Shown one piece after another: positions 17,624-25,415 of a stretch of DNA of 64,000 nucleotides (positions are counted from its first letter, which is position 1; each line of letters opens with the position of its first letter). Location of the stretch: assembly GCA_036268355.1 (NCBI GenBank), contig DATAUG010000203.1, positions 10,432 through 74,431 of the forward strand, in the 5' to 3' direction. The notes beneath the pieces were generated by a model. It saw only the letters and a list, made by a program, of their open reading frames with translations, did no database searches and had not been told where the DNA came from. A program made the translations under genes and the position numbers. Source of the stretch: DASQPJ01 sp036268355. Its GTDB lineage: Bacteria; Actinomycetota; Actinomycetes; Sporichthyales; Sporichthyaceae.

Positions 17624-18355
17624 CACGCTCACCACTCGGCCCAGGATGACCGCGTCGTCACCCGGAATCGGGTCGTAGGCTGGATTGTGCGGCATCAACC
17701 AGATTTTGTTGCCCCGCCGCTTGAAGGTCTTGACGGTCGCCTCTCCGTCGATCAACGCCGCCACGATGTCGCCCGGCTCGGCCACGGGTTGCTGGCGTAC
17801 CACCACCCAGTCGCCGTCGCAGATCGCCGCGTCGACCATGGAGTCGCCGGCGACCCGAAGCATGAACAACGTCCCCTCGCCCACCAGCTCCCGAGGTAGC
17901 GGGAAGACCGATTCGATCGCCTGTTCGGCGAGGATCGGCCCGCCGGCCGCGATCCGTCCGACGACCGGGACGTAGACGGCGGCCGGTCGCGCAGCACGGA
18001 CCTCCGCCTCGTCCAGCACCCCCGAAGGGGCGACCCCCTGCGGCAACCGCACCTCGACCGCGCGGGGCCGGTTCGGGTCGCGGCGCAGGTAGCCCTTCTT
18101 CTCCAAGGTGATCAATTGGTGCGACACCGACGAGGTCGAGGTGAGGCCGACCGCGTCGCCGATCTCGCGCATGGACGGCGGATAGCCGCGTCGTTCCACC
18201 GCGTCGCGGATCACCTCGAGGACCTTCCGCTGACGAGGCGTCAGGCCGTGGTCGTCCGGGGGACCGTCGGGCAGCGCGTGCAGCTCGCCACCGCCCTCGA
18301 CGGACTCCGACCGTCCACCGATCGTGCGTGCGCCGTCCTTGGCACGGCCGACCAT
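17609..18355 (-). CDS. lexA: LexA SOS repressor
   Basis: 248 residues. Represses DNA-damage genes until RecA triggers self-cleavage. The winged helix-turn-helix lies in LTPRQRKVLEVIRDAVERRG ... TSTSSVSHQL (about residues 40-85). The Ala-Gly cleavage site is in VVGRIAAGG, the catalytic serine in VAGDSMVDAAI and the lysine in ATVKTFKRRG. ATG at 18355 is chosen because GAGGAGG lies 6 bases upstream. A longer frame back to 18433 would run through the promoter. An SOS box at 18437-18452 on this promoter side predicts autoregulation. Confidence 0.96.
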   Translation of the reverse strand: MVGRAKDGARTIGGRSESVEGGGELHALPDGPPDDHGLTPRQRKVLEVIRDAVERRGYPPSMREIGDAVGLTSTSSVSHQLITLEKKGYLRRDPNRPRAVEVRLPQGVAPSGVLDEAEVRAARPAAVYVPVVGRIAAGGPILAEQAIESVFPLPRELVGEGTLFMLRVAGDSMVDAAICDGDWVVVRQQPVAEPGDIVAALIDGEATVKTFKRRGNKIWLMPHNPAYDPIPGDDAVILGRVVSVLRRI

Positions 18356-18436
18356 CTGTGCCTCCTCGCCTGCTCCGACGAAGTCCCGTCTGAACCTGTC
18401 GGTTACCAGGGAACGTAGCGCGCCCGGCGACATCTT

Positions 18437-18452
18437 TCAAACACATGTTCGA
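18437..18452. promoter_or_regulatory. SOS (LexA) box for lexA
   Basis: Read on the minus strand: TCGAACATGTGTTTGA. It matches the actinobacterial consensus TCGAAC-N4-GTTCGA with one mismatch. It lies 82 bp upstream of the lexA start. Confidence 0.85.
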
Positions 18453-18506
18453 ACAGTCGTGGAAAGTGTCGGTCGACTCCGGTACAACTGTCGACGACCG
18501 GATCGA

Positions 18507-18522
18507 TCGAATAAATGTTCGA
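18507..18522. promoter_or_regulatory. SOS (LexA) box for the divergent LysM gene
   Basis: TCGAATAAATGTTCGA, one mismatch from TCGAAC-N4-GTTCGA, 37 bp before the ATG at 18559. Together with the box at 18437 it gives each divergent promoter its own operator. Confidence 0.85.
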
Positions 18523-18558
18523 GAACAGCGCCCGTGCGGCGCACAGGAGGGGGAAGCC

Positions 18559-19008
18559 ATGAATGCAGGAACGCTCGAGGCTGCTCGGCTGCGACACCCG
18601 GCCGGATCGCGTTTGTCGGGCTGTTCGGCGCCCGTCGGCGCGCCGGATCTGCGGTTGGTGCCGCCGATGGCGCGGCAGCGAGGCGCGAGTGAATTCGACG
18701 GGGTAGGAGGCGGCGAGCGGGGGCCCCGATTGACCAGGCGCGGTCGCGCCGTGGCGTTGGCGCTGCTGCTTGCTGTGGTGTTCGGTGCGGGCCTCGCCTT
18801 CGGCACCCGTGCCGTCGGTGCCGATTCCCGCTCCGCGGTCCCGGCTGTGCCGCATTCATTGATCGTGCGTCCCGGCCAGACGCTGTGGGGCATTGCGCGG
18901 GCGGTGGATCCCGGCGCCGATCCCCGCTCGACCGTCGATCGATTGATCGAGCTCAACGCATTGCCGGGGGCCGACATCGAGGCCGGCCGGACCTTGGTGA
19001 TCCCGTGA
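18559..19008 (+). CDS. SOS-associated membrane protein with LysM domain (ChiZ/DivS-like cell-division inhibitor)
   Basis: 149 residues: a 60-residue cytoplasmic part, one membrane segment (VALALLLAVVFGAGLAFG, about residues 64-81), then an external LysM domain beginning SLIVRPGQTLWGIARAVDPGADP. Position and layout match Rv2719c (ChiZ) of Mycobacterium and DivS of Corynebacterium, which are divergent from lexA, induced by DNA damage and delay division. The ATG has AGGAGGGGG upstream, and an SOS box lies at 18507-18522. The function is inferred from synteny, domain order and the SOS box; overall identity to those proteins cannot be judged here. Confidence 0.8.
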   Translation: MNAGTLEAARLRHPAGSRLSGCSAPVGAPDLRLVPPMARQRGASEFDGVGGGERGPRLTRRGRAVALALLLAVVFGAGLAFGTRAVGADSRSAVPAVPHSLIVRPGQTLWGIARAVDPGADPRSTVDRLIELNALPGADIEAGRTLVIP

Positions 19009-19165
19009 TCGGCCGCGGGCACCTCGTGCTCCTGGAGGCCTGCGACACGCCCGGGCCGATGGGGGACACGCCGTGTTCGGGAGGTTCGTCGCACCCGGTT
19101 CAGGGCTCTGACCTGCGTCTGGGGGGCGGGCCGACGGCGGGCGTCCAATTGGTGGCCGGCGTCCC

Positions 19166-19194
19166 TTGCGGTGTGGGCAGGACGGTTCTACGGT
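19166..19194 (+). promoter_or_regulatory. Probable sigma-70-type promoter of nrdR-nrdJ
   Basis: TTGCGG (19166-19171), a 17-base spacer, then TACGGT (19189-19194). Transcription would start near 19200, inside the palindromes at 19195-19221. Confidence 0.45.
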
Positions 19195-19221
19195 CTACAT
19201 CTAGTAGTTACACCGCTGTAA
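19195..19221. promoter_or_regulatory. NrdR-box-like palindrome pair
   Basis: CTACATCTAGTAG (19195-19207) is directly followed by TTACACCGCTGTAA (19208-19221). The first resembles NrdR boxes (about 15-bp palindromes with AT-rich centres). The position at the expected start of transcription suits autoregulation by NrdR. The second is a plain inverted repeat of unknown ligand. Confidence 0.5.
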
Positions 19222-19224
19222 GTA

Positions 19225-19275
19225 GTCCACAGCTTGTGCACCCAGGGTCCACAACACGTCCACAAGCGATCCACA
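19225..19275 (+). promoter_or_regulatory. Four phased TCCACA (DnaA-box-like) motifs
   Basis: TCCACA occurs at 19226, 19248, 19259 and 19270, spaced 22, 11 and 11 bp, so all lie on one face of the helix. Actinobacterial DnaA boxes are TTGTCCACA-like; each copy here departs from that in its first bases. No other gene lies in 19009-19307. Confidence 0.4.
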
Positions 19276-19307
19276 GGACAACGTCCCCAACAGCCCGGGA
19301 GTCGGTC

Positions 19308-19775
19308 TTGAACTGTCCCTTCTGCCGCCTGGCCGACACTCGCGTGGTCGATTCGCGGACCACCGAGGACGGCGCGGCGATCCGACGCCGCCGGCAGTGC
19401 GAGCAGTGCCAGCGGCGCTTCACGACCCTTGAGACGGCCGGGCTGTACGTGCTCAAGCGCAGCGGAGCGAGCGAGCCGTTCAGCCGCGAGAAGGTCCTGG
19501 CAGGCGTTCGGAAGGCATGTCAGGGCCGCCCGGTGGGCGACGACGCGCTGGCGCTGTTGGCCCAGCGCGTGGAGGAGTCGGTCCGCACGGCCGGAGGCGC
19601 GGAGGTGCGGGCGCACGACGTCGGCATGGCGGTACTCGGCCCGTTGCGGGATCTGGACGAGGTGGCCTACCTGCGATTCGCGAGCGTCTATCGGGGTTTC
19701 GACTCCATGGCGGACTTCGAGGCGGAGATTGCCGCGCTGCGGGCCGAGCGGCTGGTCGCGTCCAGCGCCGGTTGA
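19308..19775 (+). CDS. nrdR: Transcriptional repressor NrdR
   Basis: 155 residues. Senses ATP/dATP and represses ribonucleotide reductase genes. The N-terminal zinc ribbon is NCPFCRLADTRVVDSR ... RQCEQCQRRFTT. The ATP-cone covers about residues 49-139 (VLKRSGASEPFSREKVLAGV ... RFASVYRGF). TTG 19308 is taken as the start because NrdR always begins Met-x-Cys-Pro-x-Cys; a longer open frame back to 18885 covers the promoter and is not coding. nrdJ follows 84 bp later, most likely co-transcribed. Confidence 0.96.
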   Translation: MNCPFCRLADTRVVDSRTTEDGAAIRRRRQCEQCQRRFTTLETAGLYVLKRSGASEPFSREKVLAGVRKACQGRPVGDDALALLAQRVEESVRTAGGAEVRAHDVGMAVLGPLRDLDEVAYLRFASVYRGFDSMADFEAEIAALRAERLVASSAG

Positions 19776-19859
19776 GCCGGGCGCTGCCCAGCGGGATCAC
19801 GACTTCGCTCGGCAATGGACGAGCGGCCCAGGTTGTTGCACACACTAGGAGGACGTGAC

Positions 19860-22727
19860 GTGACGGAGACGGTAAACGGTGAGGCGACGCCGGTGGCAGG
19901 GAATGCCTGGCCCAATGGGTCGGTCGTCCGACGCGGGCGGCGTGGTCTGACCGTGGGGCGGATCTTCACAACGCCCGGCGTCGATCCGTACGACCAGGTC
20001 ACCTGGGAGCGCCGAGACGTCGTGATGACGAACTGGCGCGACGGGTCGATGGTTTTCGAGCAGAAAGGAGTCGAGTTCCCGGCCTTCTGGTCGGTGAACG
20101 CCGCAAACATCGTCACGACCAAGTACTTCCGCGGGGCGCCGGGTTCGCCGAGCCGCGAGTGGAGCCTCCGTCAGCTGATAGACCGGGTGGTCGGCAGGTA
20201 TCGGATGGCCGGCGAACAGCACGGCTACTTCGCCTCGCCGGCGGACGCCGACGCCTTTGCCGACGAACTCACCCATGCCCTGCTGCACCAGGTGTTCTCG
20301 TTCAACTCCCCGGTCTGGTTCAACGTCGGCACCTCGGCGCCGCAACAGGTCTCGGCCTGTTTCATCCTCGCGGTCGACGACACCATGGAGTCGATCCTGA
20401 ACTGGTACCGGGAGGAGGGCCTGATCTTCAAGGGCGGTTCGGGCGCGGGTCTGAACCTCTCCAGGATCCGTTCCTCGAGGGAGCTCCTGTCCTCCGGCGG
20501 GACCGCTTCGGGTCCGGTCAGTTTCATGCGCGGTGCCGACGCCTCGGCGGGAACGATCAAGTCCGGTGGCGCGACGCGCCGCGCGGCCAAGATGGTGATC
20601 CTCGATGTCGACCACCCCGACGTCGCCGAGTTCATCGAGACGAAGGCCCGGGAGGAACGCAAGATTCGCGTGTTGCGCGACGCCGGATTCGACATGGACC
20701 TCGGCGGGGCGGACATTGCCAGTGTCCAGTACCAGAACGCCAACAACTCGGTCCGGGTGACCGACGAGTTCATGCGAGCGGTGGAGTCCGGCGCCCCGTT
20801 CGGGTTGCGAGCGCGGACGACCGGCGAGGTCATCGAGCAGGTCGACGCCCGGCAGTTGTTCCGGTCGATGGCACTGGCCGCCTGGGAGTGCGCCGATCCG
20901 GGCATCCAGTACGACGGCACCATCAACGACTGGCACACCTGTCCGGAGAGCGGACGGATCAGCGCCAGTAACCCGTGCTCCGAGTACATGCACCTGGACA
21001 ACTCGTCGTGCAATCTGGCCTCGTTGAATCTCCTGTCGTTCCTCGGTGAGGACGGGACCTTCGACGCCGAGGCATTCGCCGCGGTCGTCGAACTGGTGAT
21101 CACCGCGATGGACATCTCGATCTGCTTCGCAGACTTCCCGACCGAGCCCATCGCCAGGACGACCCGGGCCTTCCGACAGCTGGGTATCGGGTACGCCAAC
21201 CTCGGCGCGCTGCTCATGGCGACCGGACATGGGTACGACTCGGAAGGTGGCCGTGTTCTGGCGGCCGCGATCACCTCGCTGATGACCGGGACGGCCTATC
21301 GACGTTCGGCCGAACTCGCCGAAGCGATCGGCCCTTACGAGGGATACGCGCGCAATGCCGCCGCGCACACCCGCGTGATGCGCAAGCACGCGGCGGCGAA
21401 CGACGCGGTGCGATCGACCAGCTCCATGGACCGCGCCATCCTCGACCGGGCCACCCGAACCTGGGCCGAGTGTCTCCGGATCGGGGCGGACCACGGCTGG
21501 CGCAATTCGCAGGCATCGGTCCTCGCCCCGACCGGGACGATCGGCCTGATGATGGACTGCGACACCACCGGTATCGAACCGGACCTCGCGTTGGTCAAGT
21601 TCAAGAAGCTCGTCGGCGGCGGCTCGATGCAGATCGTCAACCAGACCGTGCCGCGGGCGCTGAGCAAGCTCGGCTATCAGTTGGAGCAGATCGAGGCGAT
21701 CATCGAGCACGTCGGCGAGCACGGCCATGTGGTCGACGCCCCCGGTCTGCGCCAGGAGCACTACGAGGTGTTCGACTGCGCCATGGGTCCTCGCGCGATC
21801 CGGCCCATGGGCCACGTGGCGATGATGGCGGCCGTCCAGCCGTTCATCTCGGGGGCAATCTCGAAGACCGTCAACATGCCCGAGACCGCGACGGTGGAGG
21901 AGATTGAGGAGGTCTACACCGCTGGGTGGCTGCGCGGGCTCAAGGCACTGGCGGTGTACCGCGACAACTGCAAGGTGGGGCAACCGCTGTCCGCCGGCAC
22001 CTCGGCCAACATGGGTATCGCGGCGGACACCGTCGGGACACCCGCTCAGATCGAGTACCGCCCGGTCCGGAAGCGATTGCCGAAGGTGCGCGACTCCAAG
22101 ACGGTGTCGTTCTCGGTGGGCGGTGCCGAGGGCTATATGACGGCCGCGGGATATCCGGACGGGGGGTTGGGCGAGATCTTCCTGAAGATGTCCAAGCAGG
22201 GCTCGACGCTGGCCGGAATGATGGACGCCTTCTCCATCGCGGTGTCCATCGGTCTGCAGTACGGCGTCCCGTTGGACACCTTCGTGCAGAAGTTCACCAA
22301 CATGCGCTTCGACCCGGCTGGGATGACCGACGATCCCGACATCCGGATGTCGGCGTCGATCATGGACTACATCTTCCGGCGGCTGGCGCTGGACTTCCTT
22401 CCGGCGGAGGAGCGGGGAGCGCTGGGCATCCACACCGCCGCCGAGCGGGCCAGGCAACTGGAGACCGGACACTATTTCGACCCCGACCAATCGGAGGAGT
22501 TGGACGTCCAGGCATTGGCCCAGTCGGCGCCGATCGAGCCGGTCGATCTGTCGGTCGGCGGGGTGTCGGCCACCTGGGAGCCGGCCGGATCGTCCATCGA
22601 GTTGATGGAGGCGCATCAGGGTCGCCGGGCGGACGCCCCACTCTGTCTCAGCTGCGGCACCAAGATGCGGCCGGCCGGCTCCTGCTACGTGTGCGAGGGA
22701 TGCGGTTCGACCAGCGGCTGTTCCTGA
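19860..22727 (+). CDS. nrdJ: Adenosylcobalamin-dependent (class II) ribonucleoside-diphosphate reductase
   Basis: 955 residues. Makes deoxyribonucleotides with vitamin B12 as radical source, with or without oxygen. FSFNSPVWFNVG, ACFILAVDDTMESI, GGSGAGLNLSRIRSS and NPCSEYMHLDNSSCNLASLN are characteristic, and the substrate loop LAPTGTIGLMMDCDTTGIEP is intact. The C-terminus ends in a cysteine-rich tail (CLSCGTKM ... CYVCEGCGSTSGCS) that probably shuttles reducing equivalents. GTG 19860 has AGGAGG 7 bases upstream; TTG 19815 is less likely. No cobalamin riboswitch was recognised upstream. Confidence 0.96.
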   Translation: MTETVNGEATPVAGNAWPNGSVVRRGRRGLTVGRIFTTPGVDPYDQVTWERRDVVMTNWRDGSMVFEQKGVEFPAFWSVNAANIVTTKYFRGAPGSPSREWSLRQLIDRVVGRYRMAGEQHGYFASPADADAFADELTHALLHQVFSFNSPVWFNVGTSAPQQVSACFILAVDDTMESILNWYREEGLIFKGGSGAGLNLSRIRSSRELLSSGGTASGPVSFMRGADASAGTIKSGGATRRAAKMVILDVDHPDVAEFIETKAREERKIRVLRDAGFDMDLGGADIASVQYQNANNSVRVTDEFMRAVESGAPFGLRARTTGEVIEQVDARQLFRSMALAAWECADPGIQYDGTINDWHTCPESGRISASNPCSEYMHLDNSSCNLASLNLLSFLGEDGTFDAEAFAAVVELVITAMDISICFADFPTEPIARTTRAFRQLGIGYANLGALLMATGHGYDSEGGRVLAAAITSLMTGTAYRRSAELAEAIGPYEGYARNAAAHTRVMRKHAAANDAVRSTSSMDRAILDRATRTWAECLRIGADHGWRNSQASVLAPTGTIGLMMDCDTTGIEPDLALVKFKKLVGGGSMQIVNQTVPRALSKLGYQLEQIEAIIEHVGEHGHVVDAPGLRQEHYEVFDCAMGPRAIRPMGHVAMMAAVQPFISGAISKTVNMPETATVEEIEEVYTAGWLRGLKALAVYRDNCKVGQPLSAGTSANMGIAADTVGTPAQIEYRPVRKRLPKVRDSKTVSFSVGGAEGYMTAAGYPDGGLGEIFLKMSKQGSTLAGMMDAFSIAVSIGLQYGVPLDTFVQKFTNMRFDPAGMTDDPDIRMSASIMDYIFRRLALDFLPAEERGALGIHTAAERARQLETGHYFDPDQSEELDVQALAQSAPIEPVDLSVGGVSATWEPAGSSIELMEAHQGRRADAPLCLSCGTKMRPAGSCYVCEGCGSTSGCS

Positions 22728-22893
22728 TCCACGCGCAGAGCCGTCCGGTTGCGCGCCGGAAAGTGGTGTCGGCGAGGATCACCATCGGTGGCGTCCGCTC
22801 GACGCGGACGCATAGGGTGCCAGGGGCGTGCGCCCGGTGTCTCGGTCGCGCTCCTGGCGGTTCCCGAAAGGGCAGTCCCGAGAAGGAGGGCCG

Positions 22894-23340
22894 ATGGCCG
22901 GTTCGGACAGCGAAAGCGAAGCCTACGAACTCGATCTGTTCACGGTGCTCACCGCGCTCGGTTCCGGGCGTCATCGCGACCTGACCCCGATCAGCGACGA
23001 AGCCCAGTACACGTTGGCGAACGCGCTGGCGCAGGACGCCGTCACACAGCGGTGGCCGTTCGCGGGCATCAGCACCCAGGACCTCTACGACGCGGTGCGA
23101 CGGTCCCGGACGGAGGTGGCCTCGCCGATGGCGCTCGTCCCGGTGGCGGTGGCCGAGCCCGACGTGCTGGTCGAGCTGGGCGTGGACGCGGCCGGCCCGA
23201 CCACCGTGGTGGGCCTGATCGAGTCAGGTGCGGCGATCGAGGTCCTCCCGGGCTTGCTGTTGCTGGCCTACACCGGCCTGGGTGCGCGGCGCCGCGACGG
23301 AACACGGTCGGTGACGATCGCGCTGCCGCGCAGGAAGTGA
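22894..23340 (+). CDS. Hypothetical protein downstream of nrdJ
   Basis: 148 residues, not recognised. Acidic N-terminus (SESEAYELDLFTVLTALG), no signal peptide and no convincing membrane segment; the hydrophobic stretch LPGLLLLAYTGLG near the end is short and followed by basic residues. ATG 22894 has a very good AAGGAGG site upstream. It is 166 bp from nrdJ on the same strand, so co-expression is possible. Codon use is like the neighbours. Confidence 0.7.
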   Translation: MAGSDSESEAYELDLFTVLTALGSGRHRDLTPISDEAQYTLANALAQDAVTQRWPFAGISTQDLYDAVRRSRTEVASPMALVPVAVAEPDVLVELGVDAAGPTTVVGLIESGAAIEVLPGLLLLAYTGLGARRRDGTRSVTIALPRRK

Positions 23341-23346
23341 GCCCGG

Positions 23347-23653
23347 CTATTTGTGACGTCGCCCCACGAAGCGTTGCCCCAGCATGATGAAAAACGTGGC
23401 CACGAACGCCCCGCGGCGCCCGAGATCGGGTGTAGCAGGGGCAGTACCGAGAACAGCCGGAACACGATTGCCGCCGCGCTCAGACCCCAAATAGCCGAAG
23501 TGCGGACCAAGATCTCGAAGGGGCCCACCACACGCGGCACCTGAGCCTGCGGCGCCGCCGCGGTGAAACCGCGGGCCCGGCCGACCCCGCCGACCCGGTC
23601 GGAAGATTGCCGGCTCGGGCAGTGCGGCGTTCGGGATCGTCGGGCTGCGCCAT
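23347..23653 (-). pseudogene. Small two-helix membrane protein, frameshifted twice
   Basis: On the minus strand, ATG at 23653 starts MAQPDDPERRTARAGNLP. The frame then slips to TAAAPQAQVPRVVGPFEIL and a membrane segment (AIWGLSAAAIVFRLFSVLPLL). It slips again to AFVATFFIMLGQRFVGRR and stops at 23347. Each slip is repaired by adding one base to a short G/T or G run (near 23565 and near 23410), giving about 105 continuous residues. The three segments fit together and show coding character, so I infer one damaged gene or two assembly indels. The family was not recognised. Confidence 0.45.
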
Positions 23654-23679
23654 CGCCCCATCCTGGCAGGATCGCGGAT

Positions 23680-25164
23680 ATGGCTGCACCGGAACCCGCC
23701 TCGGCGGACGCGCGCGACACCGCCGATCTGCGGGCCGCGTTCGATCTGGCCGACTACACCGCGGACCGGATCACGGAATTGCTCGGGCCCACGGCACAGG
23801 CCGCGCTGGCGCGCAACGAGACGGTGCCGGCTCGACGCGTCTGTCGCGCCGACCGGTCGGTCACGGCGACGTTGGTCCGCCTTTTCCTGCTGCAGGAGGC
23901 GTTGCCGGTCGACGTCGTGGCCAAGGCGCTTCCGCTGGATGCCGCCGATCGGTTGGGCCTGGTCGCCCGAGAGGTCGATCTCGTGCGGGCGGTCGCGGAC
24001 GTGCGGCCCCACGACGACGACTTCTACGTGGTCTGCGACCTCGGTTCCGGCATGGACGGTCGGATCAGACCGGTGGCCGTCGATCACGTGTTGGGGATCG
24101 GCGGCGCCTCGATGTCCCTGGCAGAGCTGACGGTGCGTCATGAGGTCGGCTCGGCGCTGGATCTCGGCACCGGTTGCGGGGTGCAGGCCTTCCACCTGTC
24201 GCGGCATGCCGACACGGTCGTCGCCACCGATGTGCTGCCGCGGGCGCTTCGGTTCGCCGCGTTGGGTGCGGCGCTGTCCGGGGTGGACGTCGATCTGCGC
24301 GCCGGGCGACTGTTCGAACCGGTCGCCCAGGAGCGGTTCGACCTGATCGTCAGCAACCCGCCGTTCGCCATCGGGGCCGGCCGGGAGGGCACGCTCGTGT
24401 ACCGCGACAGCGGACTGGCCGGCGACGAGTTGTGCCGCAGTCTGGTGCAGGCGGTCCCGGGCCACCTAAACCCCGGCGGCTGGTGCCAACTGCTGGCCAA
24501 CTGGGTGCATCGTCGTGGTGAGGACTGGCGCGAACGCGTGGGCAGCTGGCTGCCGCCCGACGTGGACGCCTGGGTGTTGCAACGGGAGGTGCTCGATCCG
24601 GCCGCCTACGTGTCGTTCTGGCTGCACGACTCCGGCGAGGTCGCGGCACCGGACTACCCGACGCGCTACGATCGCTGGCTGGACGGGTTGGAGCGGTCGG
24701 GCGTCGAGGCCGTCGGGTTCGGCTGGCTGATCCTGCGTCGCACCGACTCCGCCGCGGTGGTGACCCGGATCGAGGAATGGCCGCACCCGGTGGAGCACCC
24801 CCTCGGCCCCGTCGTGTCCGGAGCGTTCGAACGCCTCGACTGGCTGCGCGCACATGCCGCACCGGGGGAGCTCTTGGCAGCGCGGCTGTGCCTCGTCGAC
24901 GGCGTGATCCAGGAGCAACGTGGTGCTCCGGGGGCCGAGGACCCCGGGGAAGTGATGCTCAGTCAGAACTTCGGCCTCCGCCGCCGGCGGCGGGTCGACA
25001 CCGCGGCGGCCGCGCTGGCCGGGGCCTGTGACGGCCAACTGCCGGTTGGCGTCCTGATCCGGGCCGTTGCCGAGGTTCTGGAGGAGAGCGTCGAGGCGCT
25101 CCAGGACCAGTTGCTTCCGCTGATCCGCGACCTCGTGGCCGAAGGCTTTCTGACGCCTTTTTAG
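23680..25164 (+). CDS. SAM-dependent methyltransferase (HemK/RsmC-like, NPPF motif)
   Basis: 494 residues. The N-terminal half (about 1-160) is a helical domain that includes DFYVVCDLGSGMDGRIRP. The Rossmann methyltransferase core starts ALDLGTGCGVQAFHLS, with the acidic strand end VVATDVLPRAL and the catalytic NPPF motif in FDLIVSNPPFAIG; NPPF enzymes methylate amino nitrogens of Gln or of RNA bases. The last 150 residues form an extra domain found in actinobacterial relatives. The target is unknown. The stop codon TAG is formed by the left edge of the MITE-like element that follows. Confidence 0.85.
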   Translation: MAAPEPASADARDTADLRAAFDLADYTADRITELLGPTAQAALARNETVPARRVCRADRSVTATLVRLFLLQEALPVDVVAKALPLDAADRLGLVAREVDLVRAVADVRPHDDDFYVVCDLGSGMDGRIRPVAVDHVLGIGGASMSLAELTVRHEVGSALDLGTGCGVQAFHLSRHADTVVATDVLPRALRFAALGAALSGVDVDLRAGRLFEPVAQERFDLIVSNPPFAIGAGREGTLVYRDSGLAGDELCRSLVQAVPGHLNPGGWCQLLANWVHRRGEDWRERVGSWLPPDVDAWVLQREVLDPAAYVSFWLHDSGEVAAPDYPTRYDRWLDGLERSGVEAVGFGWLILRRTDSAAVVTRIEEWPHPVEHPLGPVVSGAFERLDWLRAHAAPGELLAARLCLVDGVIQEQRGAPGAEDPGEVMLSQNFGLRRRRRVDTAAAALAGACDGQLPVGVLIRAVAEVLEESVEALQDQLLPLIRDLVAEGFLTPF

Positions 25165-25415
25165 GGGGTGTCTCACGTGGCCGGCCGTAGCGAGGCGCAG
25201 CACCGGCGCCGATCCGGCAAGGCGGAGGAGGAGCCGATACCGGGGTTGTGTTCCCTTTGGTCAACAGGCTTCACTCGGCTCGGCAGCTGCGAGGGCTCGC
25301 AAGCTCGCGCTCGCGCTGCGTTCGCCTCAATCGCCTGTATCGGCGACGACGACAACGCCGCCGGGCGGCGTCGGGGCCGTGCCGCAGTAGGCCAGTCGCC
25401 ATGTGAGACACCCCC
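25164..25415. mobile_element. MITE-like element with 18-bp terminal inverted repeats and TTA target duplication
   Basis: 252 bp. The left end GGGGGTGTCTCACGTGGC (25164-25181) matches the reverse of 25398-25415 at 17 of 18 bases. TTA flanks both sides (25161-25163 and 25416-25418), as expected for a target-site duplication (TNA-type, as in some IS5-family relatives). A nested inverted repeat GCCGATAC/GTATCGGC lies at 25233-25240 and 25337-25344. There is no transposase, so it would need one in trans. It sits exactly between two convergent genes. Confidence 0.7.

Noticed and set aside
19776..19859. Cobalamin riboswitch before nrdJ
   Set aside because: The gap is only 84 bp and lacks the B12-box; too short for a cobalamin aptamer.
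19845..22616. 923-codon minus-strand open frame opposite nrdJ
   Set aside because: Mirror frame of a verified gene; no motif, no ribosome-binding site.
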